Shown piece by piece: positions 49,441 to 58,139 of a stretch of DNA of 64,000 bases. Position numbers and translations under genes: made by a program. The notes below the pieces were generated by a model that worked only from the letters and a program-made list of their open reading frames with translations, was not told where the DNA came from and searched no databases. This stretch comes from Mayfieldus sp963740555 (lineage in GTDB: Bacteria > Actinomycetota > Thermoleophilia > Solirubrobacterales > 70-9). Location of the stretch: positions 124,001 through 188,000 of the forward strand of contig CAVUES010000007.1 in NCBI GenBank assembly GCA_963740555.1, read 5' to 3'. Every line of letters starts with the position of its first letter. The stretch's first letter is position 1.

Positions 49441-51024
49441 ATGCAGGCGGTTGGATCCGACATTCCGCAGCGGGTCTTCAGCTGGTTCTACCGTCGCCTG
49501 GGAAAGCACTATCCGGCCGCCTTCATGGCCGGTGAGCTGCAGACCGCGTTCGTCATCACGATCGGCCTGCTGGCGCTGCTCCACATCTATTACGACGTCT
49601 CGGACAGCGAGATGATCCTGGTGCTGGCAATCACCCTGGGGCTGACCGCGGTGACGGTCGGGATTGCCTTCGTGCGTAGCGTCAGATACCTGCGACCGCT
49701 TTCCGCCTGGATCGCCAGCGACCGCGACGACCCGGCGCTGACCGAGACGGCATGGGCGACGGCGGTCGGCATGCCGGTGGAACTGATCCGCCGCGACATG
49801 AAGCTGCCGATCTTCTACGTCGCGATCCCCGGCTCGATCGCCGGCGTGATCATCCTCGGGCTCAGCCCCGTCGCCTTCTTCGCAATCTTCGCCGCGTCAC
49901 TGATCGCGATCGGCTACTCCGGCATCCTCCATTACTTCGCCGTAGAGGCCGGCCTGCGCCCGGTGCTCGTCGACATCAACCACGCCCTCTCGCCCCGTCT
50001 CAGCACCGCCCACAAAGCGATCCCGCTTCGCTGGAAGCTGCTCGCGGCGCTGCCGATGATCAACATCATCACCGCCCTGGTCGCCTCGGCGCTCTCCGGG
50101 GGCGACAGGGGCGGGACCGGGCTTGGCATCGACGTCCTGGTCGCCACCGGGGTTGCGGCGACGATTGCCCTCGAGCTCTCGGTGCTTCTGGCCCGCTCGA
50201 TCATGCACCCGATCGGCGACTTGCAGAAGGGCATCGAAGCCGTGCGGCGTGGGGACTACGACGTCTCGGTGCCGATCACCACAGCCGACGAGCTGGGAGA
50301 GCTCTCGGCCGCCTTCAATCAGATGGTCACCGGTCTTGCCGAGCGGGAGCGGATCCGGGAGGCCTTCGGCACCTATCTCGACAAAGAGATCGCCGAGTAC
50401 ATCCTCAGCGACCAGTTCGCGCCGCAGGGGTTCGAGGCCCATGTCTCGCTCCTGTTCTGCGACGCGCGCGACTTCACGGGCTTCGCCTCGCGGTCCGATG
50501 CGCAGGAGGTCGTGGCGGCGATCAACAAGTTGTTCGAGACCATGGTCCCGATCATCGCCCGCCATGGCGGCCACGTCGACAAGTTCATCGGCGACGGACT
50601 GCTGGCCGTCTTCGGGGCGCCGGAGCGCCACGACGACCACGCCGACCGCGCGGTACGCGCCGCGGTCGAGATCGCCCAACGCGTCAATCACGGCGACGGT
50701 GACCTGCTCAGCGTCGGGGTAGGCGTCAACTCCGGCACCGTGGTAGCGGGATCGATCGGCGGGGCCGGGCGGCTCAACTTCAGCGTCATCGGAGACGCGG
50801 TCAACGTCGCCGCACGGGTCGAGGCAGAGACTCGAATCACCGGCGACGAGGTGCTGATCACCGCTTCCACCCGGGACCTGCTCAGCGAGGCGGCCGCGGT
50901 CGAGTCGCGCGGCGCGCGAACGCTGAAAGGCAAGGACGAGCCGGTGGAGCTTTTCGCGCCGCTGGTGGGCACGGTCGAGGAAACGCTCGAGACGCTGAGG
51001 CCAGCGGGCGGGGGCGCTCGCTAG
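49441..51024 (+). CDS. Membrane-bound class III adenylate/guanylate cyclase
   Basis: A 527-residue cyclase. About six membrane spans fill residues 30-270, a HAMP domain follows (SIMHPIGDLQKGIEAVRRGDYDVSVPITTADELGELSAAFNQM), then the class III catalytic domain. LLFCDARDFTGFA carries the two metal-binding Asp residues, and KFIGDGLLAVFGAPERHDDHAD and FSVIGDAVNVAARVE follow. It makes cAMP or cGMP; the specificity residues cannot be judged reliably by eye. No effector gene is adjacent. Confidence 0.92.
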   Translation: MQAVGSDIPQRVFSWFYRRLGKHYPAAFMAGELQTAFVITIGLLALLHIYYDVSDSEMILVLAITLGLTAVTVGIAFVRSVRYLRPLSAWIASDRDDPALTETAWATAVGMPVELIRRDMKLPIFYVAIPGSIAGVIILGLSPVAFFAIFAASLIAIGYSGILHYFAVEAGLRPVLVDINHALSPRLSTAHKAIPLRWKLLAALPMINIITALVASALSGGDRGGTGLGIDVLVATGVAATIALELSVLLARSIMHPIGDLQKGIEAVRRGDYDVSVPITTADELGELSAAFNQMVTGLAERERIREAFGTYLDKEIAEYILSDQFAPQGFEAHVSLLFCDARDFTGFASRSDAQEVVAAINKLFETMVPIIARHGGHVDKFIGDGLLAVFGAPERHDDHADRAVRAAVEIAQRVNHGDGDLLSVGVGVNSGTVVAGSIGGAGRLNFSVIGDAVNVAARVEAETRITGDEVLITASTRDLLSEAAAVESRGARTLKGKDEPVELFAPLVGTVEETLETLRPAGGGAR

Positions 51025-51121
51025 CTGTAGTTCCTCACAGCCCTAGCTCGGACCCCCGCCCACCGGCCAGACGTCCAGCGCCTCAAGACCGATCCGCATC
51101 GGTCCGAAGTAGGGGGCAGAG

Positions 51122-51757
51122 ATGCGTGTTCTTCCGACCCGGTGGGGGGCCCGAGTTGCTTTCGTGGCGACCTTCGCCTCCGTGCTCGCGCTTGCGCCGT
51201 CGCTCGTCGGTGCCGCGGTCACGACCAACCCCGCCGACCGTCCGGTCCTGCTCTCGGAGCCGATCGAGGACCTGCACTACGACTATGCGAAGCGCTGCCT
51301 GTCGCATCCGCAGCCGGGGACGCTGGCGCTGCAGAGGTGGCTGGAGGAGAATTGGCGCGGGGTCTCCTGGGGAATCATGCGCTGCGAGAAGCTCTCGCCG
51401 CACAACTACAGCCTCCATTCCGAAGGACGGGCGATCGACTGGCACCTCGACGCGGGTATCCCCACCGAGCGCCACGCTGCGACGCGGTTGATCGACATGC
51501 TCCTGGCGACCGACGAGGCCGGCAACGAGGAGGCGTTGGCCCGTCGCATGGGCGTGCAGGGCCTGATCTTCAACTGCCACCAGTGGTTCGGCTACGGCGA
51601 CCACCTGAGCCCCTATTCGTACTGCTATCGGCGCGATGGCAAGCTGCGCAAGCACCTCGATCGCACCTTGGCGCACCGCAATCACATCCACATCGAGCTC
51701 AACTGGGCCGGGGCTCGCAAGCGCACGAGCTTCTGGCACAGCACTTTGGCGCCCTAG
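51122..51757 (+). CDS. Exported M15/DD-peptidase-like zinc protein
   Basis: A 211-residue secreted protein. The signal peptide is ARVAFVATFASVLALAPSLVGA. The core looks like an M15-type peptidase: SLHSEGRAIDWHLDAG (His and Asp zinc ligands) and RNHIHIELNW (HxH). Members trim peptidoglycan stem peptides. Four Cys in the mature part may form disulfides. A hairpin GACCGAT-CCGC-ATCGGTC lies upstream at 51087-51104. Confidence 0.75.
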   Translation: MRVLPTRWGARVAFVATFASVLALAPSLVGAAVTTNPADRPVLLSEPIEDLHYDYAKRCLSHPQPGTLALQRWLEENWRGVSWGIMRCEKLSPHNYSLHSEGRAIDWHLDAGIPTERHAATRLIDMLLATDEAGNEEALARRMGVQGLIFNCHQWFGYGDHLSPYSYCYRRDGKLRKHLDRTLAHRNHIHIELNWAGARKRTSFWHSTLAP

Positions 51758-51772
51758 ACCGGCCCAGGCCGA

Positions 51773-51778
51773 TAGGCT
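51773..51778 (+). promoter_or_regulatory. TAGGCT hexamer, 6 nt before ATC 51785
   Basis: TANNNT hexamer, then CGATCT, then ATC 51785. Its first three bases are also the in-frame stop that closes the reading frame upstream. Confidence 0.5.
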
Positions 51779-51784
51779 CGATCT

Positions 51785-53434
51785 ATCGCCACGGCTGAGC
51801 AGCAGACCGAAGCGACAACCGCCGTCCACGGTGGGCGGCTGGTTGCGCAGACGTTGCGCTCGCGCGGCGTCACCCACCTGTTCACCCTCTCCGGCGGCCA
51901 TCTGTTCTCGATCTACGACGGCTGCAAGGAGGAGGGGATCGAGATCGTCGACGTGCGTCACGAGCAGTCGGCGACCTTCGCCGCCGACGGCTTCGCCAAG
52001 GCGACGCGAAAGGTCGGCGTCGCCGCCCTGACCGCCGGCCCTGGCGTGACCAACGGGATGAGCGCAATTGCCGGCGCCCGCTTCAACGGCTCGCCGCTCT
52101 GCGTCCTCGGCGGGCGCGCACCGGAGATGCGCTGGGGATCCGGCTCGCTGCAGGAGATCGACCACCTCCCCTTCGTCAGCCCGTTGGTCAAGTCGGCGCA
52201 GACGATCAAGGACGCGGCACGGATCCCTGAGCTGACCGCCGCGGCCCTGGACCAGGCGCTGGAGCCGCCGAGCGGCCCGACCTTCATCGACTATCCGCTC
52301 GACGTGGTCTTCATGGAGGCCGAGGCCGAGATCCCCGAGCCGCCCTCCGCGGGCGGCGGCCAACCCGCCGATGGTGTCGACGAGGCCGCGGGTCTGCTCG
52401 GCGCCGCCGAGCGGCCGGTGATCATGGCGGGGACCGGCCTCTACTGGGCGCACGGCGAGGAGCCCCTGCAGGCGCTCGCGGAGGCGCTCGGATGCCCGGT
52501 GTTCCTGAACGGGATGGGGAGGGGATGTGTTCCCGCCGATCACGAGCTTGCCTTCAGCCGCGCCCGCGGGGCCGGCCTGAAGGGCGCAGACGTGGCGCTC
52601 GTGGTCGGGGTGCCGATGGACTTCCGGCTCGGGTTCGGCGGCTCGTTTGGGGACGAGACCAAGATTGTCCGCCTCGACGTTGCGCCCAACGAGCTGACCG
52701 CCAATCGCGCCCCCGAGGTGGATCTGGTCGGCGGCGTCGCGGCGACCCTCGCCGCCCTGCGCGAGGCCGCGGGTGGCGACCCGGCCAAGACCGCGGCATG
52801 GGTCAAGGAGCTGCGCGGGGTGGAGGAGGAAAAGCGCGCCGCAGAGGCGGAGGAGCTCAACGACGAGCGGGCGCCGCTGCACCCGGTCCGCGTCTACAAG
52901 GACCTGCGCGAGGTCCTCGACCGCAACGCGATCGTGATCGGCGATGGCGGCGACTTCGTCTCCTATGCGGGAAAGCTGATCGACACCTACGAGCCCGGGT
53001 GCTGGATGGACCCCGGCCCGTTCGGATGTCTGGGGGCGGGGCCGGGGCAGGCGATCGGGGCAAAGGTCGCCCACCCGGACCGCCAGGTCTGCCTGCTGCT
53101 CGGCGACGGCGCCTTCGGGTTCTCGGGGATCGAGTTCGACACCATGGCTCGCCACGGCCTCGGCGTCGTGGGTGTGATGGGCAATAACGGGATCTGGGCG
53201 CTCGAGGACCATCCGATGAAGTTCCTCTACGGCTACTCGGTCGCCGCCGAGCTTCAACCCGAGACCCCCTACGAGAAGATGGTCGAGGCGCTTGGCTGCG
53301 ACGGCTATCTGGTGCGGGAGCCCGCGGAGCTGCGCCCGGCCCTCGAGAAGGCCTTCTCGACCGGACGGCCCTCGCTGGTCAACGTGCTCACCGACCCGGA
53401 GGTCGCCTACCCCCGCAAGGCCAACCTGGCCTGA
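51785..53434 (+). CDS. Thiamine-diphosphate-dependent enzyme (acetolactate synthase-like), probable ATC start
   Basis: About 549 residues of the ThDP enzyme fold. The PYR domain has HEQSATFAADGFAKATRKVGVAALTAGPGVTNGMSAI (catalytic Glu). The PP domain has GDGAFGFSGIEFDTMARHGLGVVGVMGNNGIWAL (GDG to NN ThDP motif). The first canonical start, TTG 51854, would delete the conserved N-terminal helix (HGGRLVAQTLRSRGVTHLF). The only options before the in-frame stop at 51773 are near-cognate; ATC 51785 fits best. Substrate unknown: acetolactate synthase, oxalyl-CoA decarboxylase and others share this fold. Confidence 0.8.
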   Translation: MATAEQQTEATTAVHGGRLVAQTLRSRGVTHLFTLSGGHLFSIYDGCKEEGIEIVDVRHEQSATFAADGFAKATRKVGVAALTAGPGVTNGMSAIAGARFNGSPLCVLGGRAPEMRWGSGSLQEIDHLPFVSPLVKSAQTIKDAARIPELTAAALDQALEPPSGPTFIDYPLDVVFMEAEAEIPEPPSAGGGQPADGVDEAAGLLGAAERPVIMAGTGLYWAHGEEPLQALAEALGCPVFLNGMGRGCVPADHELAFSRARGAGLKGADVALVVGVPMDFRLGFGGSFGDETKIVRLDVAPNELTANRAPEVDLVGGVAATLAALREAAGGDPAKTAAWVKELRGVEEEKRAAEAEELNDERAPLHPVRVYKDLREVLDRNAIVIGDGGDFVSYAGKLIDTYEPGCWMDPGPFGCLGAGPGQAIGAKVAHPDRQVCLLLGDGAFGFSGIEFDTMARHGLGVVGVMGNNGIWALEDHPMKFLYGYSVAAELQPETPYEKMVEALGCDGYLVREPAELRPALEKAFSTGRPSLVNVLTDPEVAYPRKANLA

Positions 53435-53442
53435 GCTGGGGC

Positions 53443-54297
53443 TCAGCCCCCAAGCTGCCGCGCGATTCCCCGGTCCAGGAACCTGTCGGGCATGTAGCGG
53501 GCAATTGCGGCCCTGATCTTCGCTTGGCGACCGATCAGGTACCGCGTCTTGGGCTTGTTCGCGGTCAGCGCATGCTCGACGGCATCGGCGACGCGGCCGG
53601 CCGGTACCCCACTGTTTCCGGCCTCTACGAACAGCTTCTCGAACCGATCCATCACCGACCCGTAGAGCTCGACCTGTTCGGGAGTGGCGCGCTCGCGAAG
53701 CTCCGCCGCTTGGTCCGATCCCTTCTCCCAGATCGGCGTCGCGACGGCCCCCGGCTCGACCAGCGAAACCTCGACGCCGAACGACATCATCTCCCGTCGC
53801 AGCGAGTCGCCGACGGCCTCGATGGCGTGTTTGGAGGCTGCGTAGGGGGAGAGGTAGGGGAGGGCAACCTTTCCTCCGATCGAGGAGATGAAGACGACCC
53901 GTCCGCGCGCGGCGCGGGCCATCGGCAGCATCGACTGGGTGACGGCCACCTGCCCGATCAGGTTCACCTCCAGCTGGCGGCGCAGGTCGTCGATCGACAG
54001 CGCCTCGACCGGGCCGCCCCTCGCGATCCCGGCGTTGTTGACAAGTCCCGCGAGGCGCCCGCCGGTGACCTGGTCGATGCGCGCGCGGGTCGCTTCGATC
54101 GTGCCTTCGTCGGTGACGTCGAGGATCACTGGCTCTAAACGGTCCGAGCCCTCCGCCTCCAGCGATTCCGCATCGCCCCGGTTGCGGACCCCGGCGAAGA
54201 CGCGGAATCCGGCACCGTCGAGGCGCAGCGCACATGCCCTGCCGATCCCAGTAGAACTGCCGCTGATCAGCACCGCCCCGCGGTCCGAATTGCTCAC
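53443..54297 (-). CDS. Short-chain dehydrogenase/reductase
   Basis: A classical SDR of 284 residues. Motifs: VLISGSSTGIGRACAL (nucleotide loop), LVNNAGIARGGP, FISSIGG and the catalytic YAASK. The Arg residues after the second beta strand (FAGVRNRG) suggest NADP(H). Substrate unknown. GTG 54297 has TAGGCT 7 nt upstream. A C-terminal extension (KPKTRYLIGRQAKIRAAIARYMPDRFLDRG) is typical of retinol- or steroid-type SDRs. Confidence 0.9.
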   Translation of the reverse strand: MSNSDRGAVLISGSSTGIGRACALRLDGAGFRVFAGVRNRGDAESLEAEGSDRLEPVILDVTDEGTIEATRARIDQVTGGRLAGLVNNAGIARGGPVEALSIDDLRRQLEVNLIGQVAVTQSMLPMARAARGRVVFISSIGGKVALPYLSPYAASKHAIEAVGDSLRREMMSFGVEVSLVEPGAVATPIWEKGSDQAAELRERATPEQVELYGSVMDRFEKLFVEAGNSGVPAGRVADAVEHALTANKPKTRYLIGRQAKIRAAIARYMPDRFLDRGIARQLGG

Positions 54298-54320
54298 GGC
54301 AGCCAGCCTATCCGCCCCTC

Positions 54321-54357
54321 AAACGCAAAGACCGGCTGTCGTCAATGACAGCCGGTC
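54321..54357 (-). terminator. Intrinsic terminator (minus strand)
   Basis: GACCGGCTGTC-N6-GACAGCCGGTC, 11-bp perfect arms (54330-54357), followed on the minus strand by TTTGCGTTT. It ends the small unit at 54422-54596, not the SDR gene, whose start lies further downstream. Confidence 0.8.
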
Positions 54358-54421
54358 CAAGCTGGCCCCTCAGGACGGGCAGGGGTACGTCTTCAGGGAC
54401 CGATTGGGGTATTCGGTGGAT

Positions 54422-54538
54422 TCAGGCGGCGGGAGGCGCCATGATGCGGCAATCGCCTGAATCCTCTGTAACCGGCTCAGAGTTGGGCATCCCGCCCGAC
54501 TCCTCACCAGTCGCCACGATCATCCCGCTCGGGCTCAT
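54422..54538 (-). CDS. Possible 38-residue small protein or sRNA
   Basis: ATG 54538 opens a 38-codon frame: MSPSGMIVATGEESGGMPNS... ending DCRIMAPPAA, acidic N-terminal half, single Cys. It lies between a plausible promoter (54569-54596) and an intrinsic terminator (54321), so the region is an independent transcription unit. Whether peptide or structured RNA is the product is not clear. No Shine-Dalgarno of note. Confidence 0.4.
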   Translation of the reverse strand: MSPSGMIVATGEESGGMPNSEPVTEDSGDCRIMAPPAA

Positions 54539-54568
54539 GGCTGTCCAGCGCCTGGCCGCCTCGCCTAC

Positions 54569-54596
54569 TAATTAATTGGTAGGAACCCGCTACCAA
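54569..54596 (-). promoter_or_regulatory. Putative promoter of the small minus-strand unit
   Basis: On the minus strand TTGGTA (54596-54591), 16 nt, TAATTA (54574-54569). This is the most AT-rich patch in the area. It lies just after the Ppx/GppA stop and overlaps an inverted repeat (CTACTAATT/AATTGGTAG-like). Confidence 0.45.
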
Positions 54597-55586
54597 CTAT
54601 TGGGGGTTCCTCGCCTGGGATGCCTCGATCGCGGCCCCGTGGAGGATGTCGTGCTCGGAGGCCACCACTTCGGTGAGCCCAAAGGCCCGCATCGCCTCGA
54701 TCAGGATCACCACTCCGGTGACGATCGTCGGCGCTCGGTCCGGGTCCAGGCCGGTGACCTCGCGGCGCTCGGCCAACGGCAGCGAAGCGAGCTGGGACAG
54801 CATGTGCTGGATCGAGTCCAGCGAGAGTCGGTAGCCGTGCACGCGCTTCGGGTCATAGGGATCGAGGCGCTGATCGATAGCCGCCAGCGAGGTGGGAGTG
54901 CCGGCGACGGCGATCCCGGTGTCCGCGTAGACGGCCGGATGGCTGGAGAGCGCGGTTGAGATCAGGCCCAAGACCTCGCCAGCCAATTCCTCGAGCTGGG
55001 CGGGGGTCGGCGGATCGCTCGCCAGGTGGCGCTCCGTCTGGCGCAACACACCGGCTTGAATCGAGGTGTGGAAGTTGACCCGCGCCGCGGTGCCGACGAT
55101 CAACTCGGTCGATCCCCCGCCGATGTCGATCACCACGACCGGCTCCCGCTGCGCCTCCCCGGCGGTCGCCCCGCGGTACGTGAGCAGCGCCTCCTCCTCG
55201 CCGTCGAGGATGCGGGCGGAGAGCGCAAATCGCTCGCGAAGCTCGGCGATGAACGCATCGCCGTTCGATGCGTCGCGGACCGCGCTGGTGGCGATCGCGG
55301 TCACCTTCGTGACGTCGAGCTGCTCGTAGGCGGCCACGTACTCGGCGATCACCTCGCAGACCGCCTCGATCGCCTCCGTGGCGAGATTTCCCGATAGGTC
55401 GACTCCGCGCCCGAGGCGAGTCACGCGGGTGCGCCGGTCCAGCTCTTTGACCTGCCCGTCGGCGACCTCGGCGACCAGCATGCGGGTCGAGTTGGTGCCG
55501 ATGTCGATGACGGCCACGCGGCCTGCTGCGCCCTGCCCAGGCTCTATGTCAGCTTCGCCCCCCGGCACTCCCGGGACTCTATGCAT
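54597..55586 (-). CDS. Exopolyphosphatase/pppGpp phosphohydrolase (Ppx/GppA)
   Basis: Actin-fold ASKHA phosphatase. Motifs: VAVIDIGTNSTRMLVAEV (phosphate 1), VTAIATSAVRDASNGD, VVVIDIGGGSTELIVG (phosphate 2) and HDILHGAAIEASQ. It hydrolyses polyphosphate and/or pppGpp. The start is uncertain: 55586 (329 residues) or GTG 55517 (306 residues), which begins right at the first strand and fits short actinobacterial Ppx proteins better. Confidence 0.9.
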   Translation of the reverse strand: MHRVPGVPGGEADIEPGQGAAGRVAVIDIGTNSTRMLVAEVADGQVKELDRRTRVTRLGRGVDLSGNLATEAIEAVCEVIAEYVAAYEQLDVTKVTAIATSAVRDASNGDAFIAELRERFALSARILDGEEEALLTYRGATAGEAQREPVVVIDIGGGSTELIVGTAARVNFHTSIQAGVLRQTERHLASDPPTPAQLEELAGEVLGLISTALSSHPAVYADTGIAVAGTPTSLAAIDQRLDPYDPKRVHGYRLSLDSIQHMLSQLASLPLAERREVTGLDPDRAPTIVTGVVILIEAMRAFGLTEVVASEHDILHGAAIEASQARNPQ

Positions 55587-55719
55587 GCCAGCAGGCCGCC
55601 CGGGGTTGCGAATCGGTAATCGCCTAGGCGCTGCCGTTGGAGGCGGGGCGCTGGCCCAAGCTCTCTCGCAGCCGACGGTGGCCAGATTTCAGCCCGATCG
55701 CGGTAGCATTGGCCTACGA

Positions 55720-55793
<74 letters not shown>

Positions 55794-55798
55794 TCGAG

Positions 55799-55824
55799 AA
55801 AGGCCCCGGAAATGGGGCCTTTTC
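55799..55824 (+). terminator. Intrinsic terminator after tRNA-fMet
   Basis: AAAGGCCCC-GGAAAT-GGGGCCTTTTCT: stem with a T-run, starting 6 nt after the tRNA end. Confidence 0.85.
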
Positions 55825-55828
55825 TCAT

Positions 55829-56019
55829 GTCTCGTCATTTGATGAGACGAAGGGCGGGTACCAATCGGGTACCAATTTCGATCCTGGCGTGAGGGTCGCA
55901 GCTCAAAGTGGCCCCCTCGAGGACAAAGCGGCACAACTAGGCCCATGCCGACCCAGCAAATGGGAGAGGCGCAGCGGCAGGCGCCACGCCTCTCCAGGAA
56001 GGAGACTGCCGCTGCTGGG
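55829..56019. other. Repeat-rich junction between tRNA-fMet and the hydrogenase-like operon
   Basis: Contains a near-palindrome GTCTCGTCATTTGATGAGAC (55829-55848), a direct repeat of GGGTACCAAT (55857-55878) and crossing inverted repeats. GGAGAGGCG (55963) pairs with CGCCTCTCC (55987), and CAGCGGCAG (55972) pairs with CTGCCGCTG (56006). The order makes a pseudoknot possible. CCCAGCA/TGCTGGG flank them. No gene seen between 55825 and 56126; a 78-residue minus-strand frame there looks spurious. Could be an integration scar. Confidence 0.5.
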
Positions 56020-56126
56020 CAGTCCATTATGTGAGCTGAAATACGTGGCGGCCCATCTGTAGGTTCAGTTTCACCCTCGAGCGCAGGAGCCGCGCCCGAG
56101 CACGAGATGACATCGGCCCGCCGTCG

Positions 56127-58139
56127 CTAGACACGTGGAGCGACCACCAAGACGACCATCAGGGCGATCAGCAAGTAAAGGAGATACAGCCCCAGGTAGC
56201 CGGCCTGGATGCCTCGAACCCGTTCCGCGACCCAAAGGAAGCTCCGTGTCACGGGTCGATACAGCCACTGCGGCTCAAAGATCCGCGGGTCTTCGCGGGC
56301 CACCGTGAGCCGTTCGGGGAAGCGCTCGTCGCCGTGGGCCTGGAGTCGCGGCCGAATTCGATAGACGACGTTGAAGATGACCCGCGTCATGTTCGCGTAG
56401 CCGTACGCGGTGTACTGCTCACGGCGCCCGCCTACCTCCGTCGCCGAGGCCCAGAGCGGGACGACGCGACCGCGCCCCCGGGCGCGCAGCAGGGCTCGAA
56501 TCACCCAGAAGCCGATCGCGAACGAAGTCAAGACGATCGCGAGCACGGTCGGCGAGATGCTTGCGAACCCTGGGTAGCCGGGCTCGATCAGCCATCCGGG
56601 CTGGGAGATGCGCCCGAAGGCGGCCTCGCCGCCAATCCCCGCTGTTCCCCGCTCGAGGACCTGGACCACCCAGGGCGCGGCGATGCCGATCGCAAGAGAG
56701 CCAAAGCAGAACGCAGCGAGCGCCACCGAGCGCAGCCGCGGGTCACGGGCCGGAGCGCGATCGTCTCTGCGCGGCATGCCGAGGAAGCTGATGCCCAGCG
56801 CGCGGACGAAGGCGAAGGCGGTCAATCCCGCCGTCAGGGCCAGCAAGGCGCCGGCAAGCGCCATCGCCAGATGCGAGCCGGTTCCTCCGACTCGAAAGCC
56901 CTGCATCAAGCCCTCGAAGGTCATCCATTCGCTGGCGAAGCCGCTGAACGGCGGCAGCGCGGAGAGGGCGGCAGCGCCAAACAGGGCACCCAGCGCGGCC
57001 AAGGGCAAGGCCCGGTACAGACCGCCGAGCTGCTCCATGTCATCGGTCCCCCTGGCGCGTTCGACCGACGCGGCGGCGGTGAACAACCCGGCTTTGGCGA
57101 TTGCGTGAGCCGTGATTTGGAACGTCGCCGCCACCAACCCGAGGCCGAATAGACCGGACTCGTGGTGCGCCAAACCCATCAGCGCGACGCCAAGAGCAGT
57201 GACGATGATCCCCGAGTTTTCGATCGAGGAGTAGGCCACAAAAGCCCGTAGCCGGGTCTGCACGATGCCTCCAAGGATGCCGAGCAGGGCCGTGATCGAG
57301 CCGCCGAGCAAGGCCACCACCGCCCACCACACCTCGGGCTGGCCGAGGAACCCGAACCAGGTTCGAAGCATTCCGTAGAAAGCCAGGTTCAGCGCCACCG
57401 CGGCCAGCAACCCGGCGCTCTCGGTGTTCGACTCCCCGTAGGCGCGTGGCAGCCAGGTCTGCATCGGGACCAGGGCGGCCTTGACACCAAATCCGGCAAA
57501 GAAGAGCGCGAAGCAAACGCTGCGGAGCCCCGGGTCAAGCTGCGGGCCGCGCTGGGCCAGATCGGCGAAGGAAAACGAGCCGGTCTTCGCCGCCAGAAGC
57601 AGAAAGGCTGCCAGGATCGCCGCTCCCCCGAGCTTGGCCAATGTGATCGTCAGGTCGGCGGCGCGCGATGCAGCTTCGTCCTGGTAGCGAACCGCGACCA
57701 GAGCGAAGATCGCCAGCACCGACAGCTCCCACAGGATCAAGAACACGAAGACGTCGTCGGCAAGATAGACCCCCACCACCGCCAACACGAGCAGCGGGCG
57801 TAGGGCAGACGGGATCCTGGTGCCGGGCTGCGCCCCGCCGCTGGCGCTCGCAAGCAACAACGGCGCTGCCGCCAGACAGGAGATCAGCACGAACAGACCG
57901 CTGAGGCGGTCGGCGCTAAAGCCACCGCTGCCGAGCCCAAATCCCCCAAACCACTCCCAGTGGACTTCGGTGCCGAAGGTCGCCATACCGCCGCTTACGG
58001 CGAGCACCACAGCGGCACCGCAACCCACCAGCGCGACCGCCAACTTCGCTCGGCCGAGGTCCGGAACGAGTACCGCTAGAAGGGCGGCCGCAAGTAGGCC
58101 GGACGATCCGATTGCCAGCAACAGGCCGAGCGCGCTCAT
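56127..58139 (-). CDS. HyfB/HycC-like (NuoL-type) proton-pumping membrane subunit
   Basis: A 670-residue antiporter-like subunit. Conserved membrane motifs: LVFLILWELSVLAIFALVAV-type TM5 Glu region (YLADDVFVFLILWELSVLAIF), ALVPMQTWLPRAYGESNTESAGLLAA, RLRAFVAYSSIENSGIIV and TAHAIAKAGLFTAAASVER (Lys in TM). It is the last gene of the operon, overlapping the small-subunit gene. ATG 58139 was chosen over the longer frame to 58313, which lies inside the neighbouring gene. Confidence 0.92.
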   Translation of the reverse strand: MSALGLLLAIGSSGLLAAALLAVLVPDLGRAKLAVALVGCGAAVVLAVSGGMATFGTEVHWEWFGGFGLGSGGFSADRLSGLFVLISCLAAAPLLLASASGGAQPGTRIPSALRPLLVLAVVGVYLADDVFVFLILWELSVLAIFALVAVRYQDEAASRAADLTITLAKLGGAAILAAFLLLAAKTGSFSFADLAQRGPQLDPGLRSVCFALFFAGFGVKAALVPMQTWLPRAYGESNTESAGLLAAVALNLAFYGMLRTWFGFLGQPEVWWAVVALLGGSITALLGILGGIVQTRLRAFVAYSSIENSGIIVTALGVALMGLAHHESGLFGLGLVAATFQITAHAIAKAGLFTAAASVERARGTDDMEQLGGLYRALPLAALGALFGAAALSALPPFSGFASEWMTFEGLMQGFRVGGTGSHLAMALAGALLALTAGLTAFAFVRALGISFLGMPRRDDRAPARDPRLRSVALAAFCFGSLAIGIAAPWVVQVLERGTAGIGGEAAFGRISQPGWLIEPGYPGFASISPTVLAIVLTSFAIGFWVIRALLRARGRGRVVPLWASATEVGGRREQYTAYGYANMTRVIFNVVYRIRPRLQAHGDERFPERLTVAREDPRIFEPQWLYRPVTRSFLWVAERVRGIQAGYLGLYLLYLLIALMVVLVVAPRV

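Noticed and set aside
51083..54235. 1050-residue minus-strand frame over the ThDP gene
   Set aside because: Shadow of the ThDP gene and SDR; no domain recognised.
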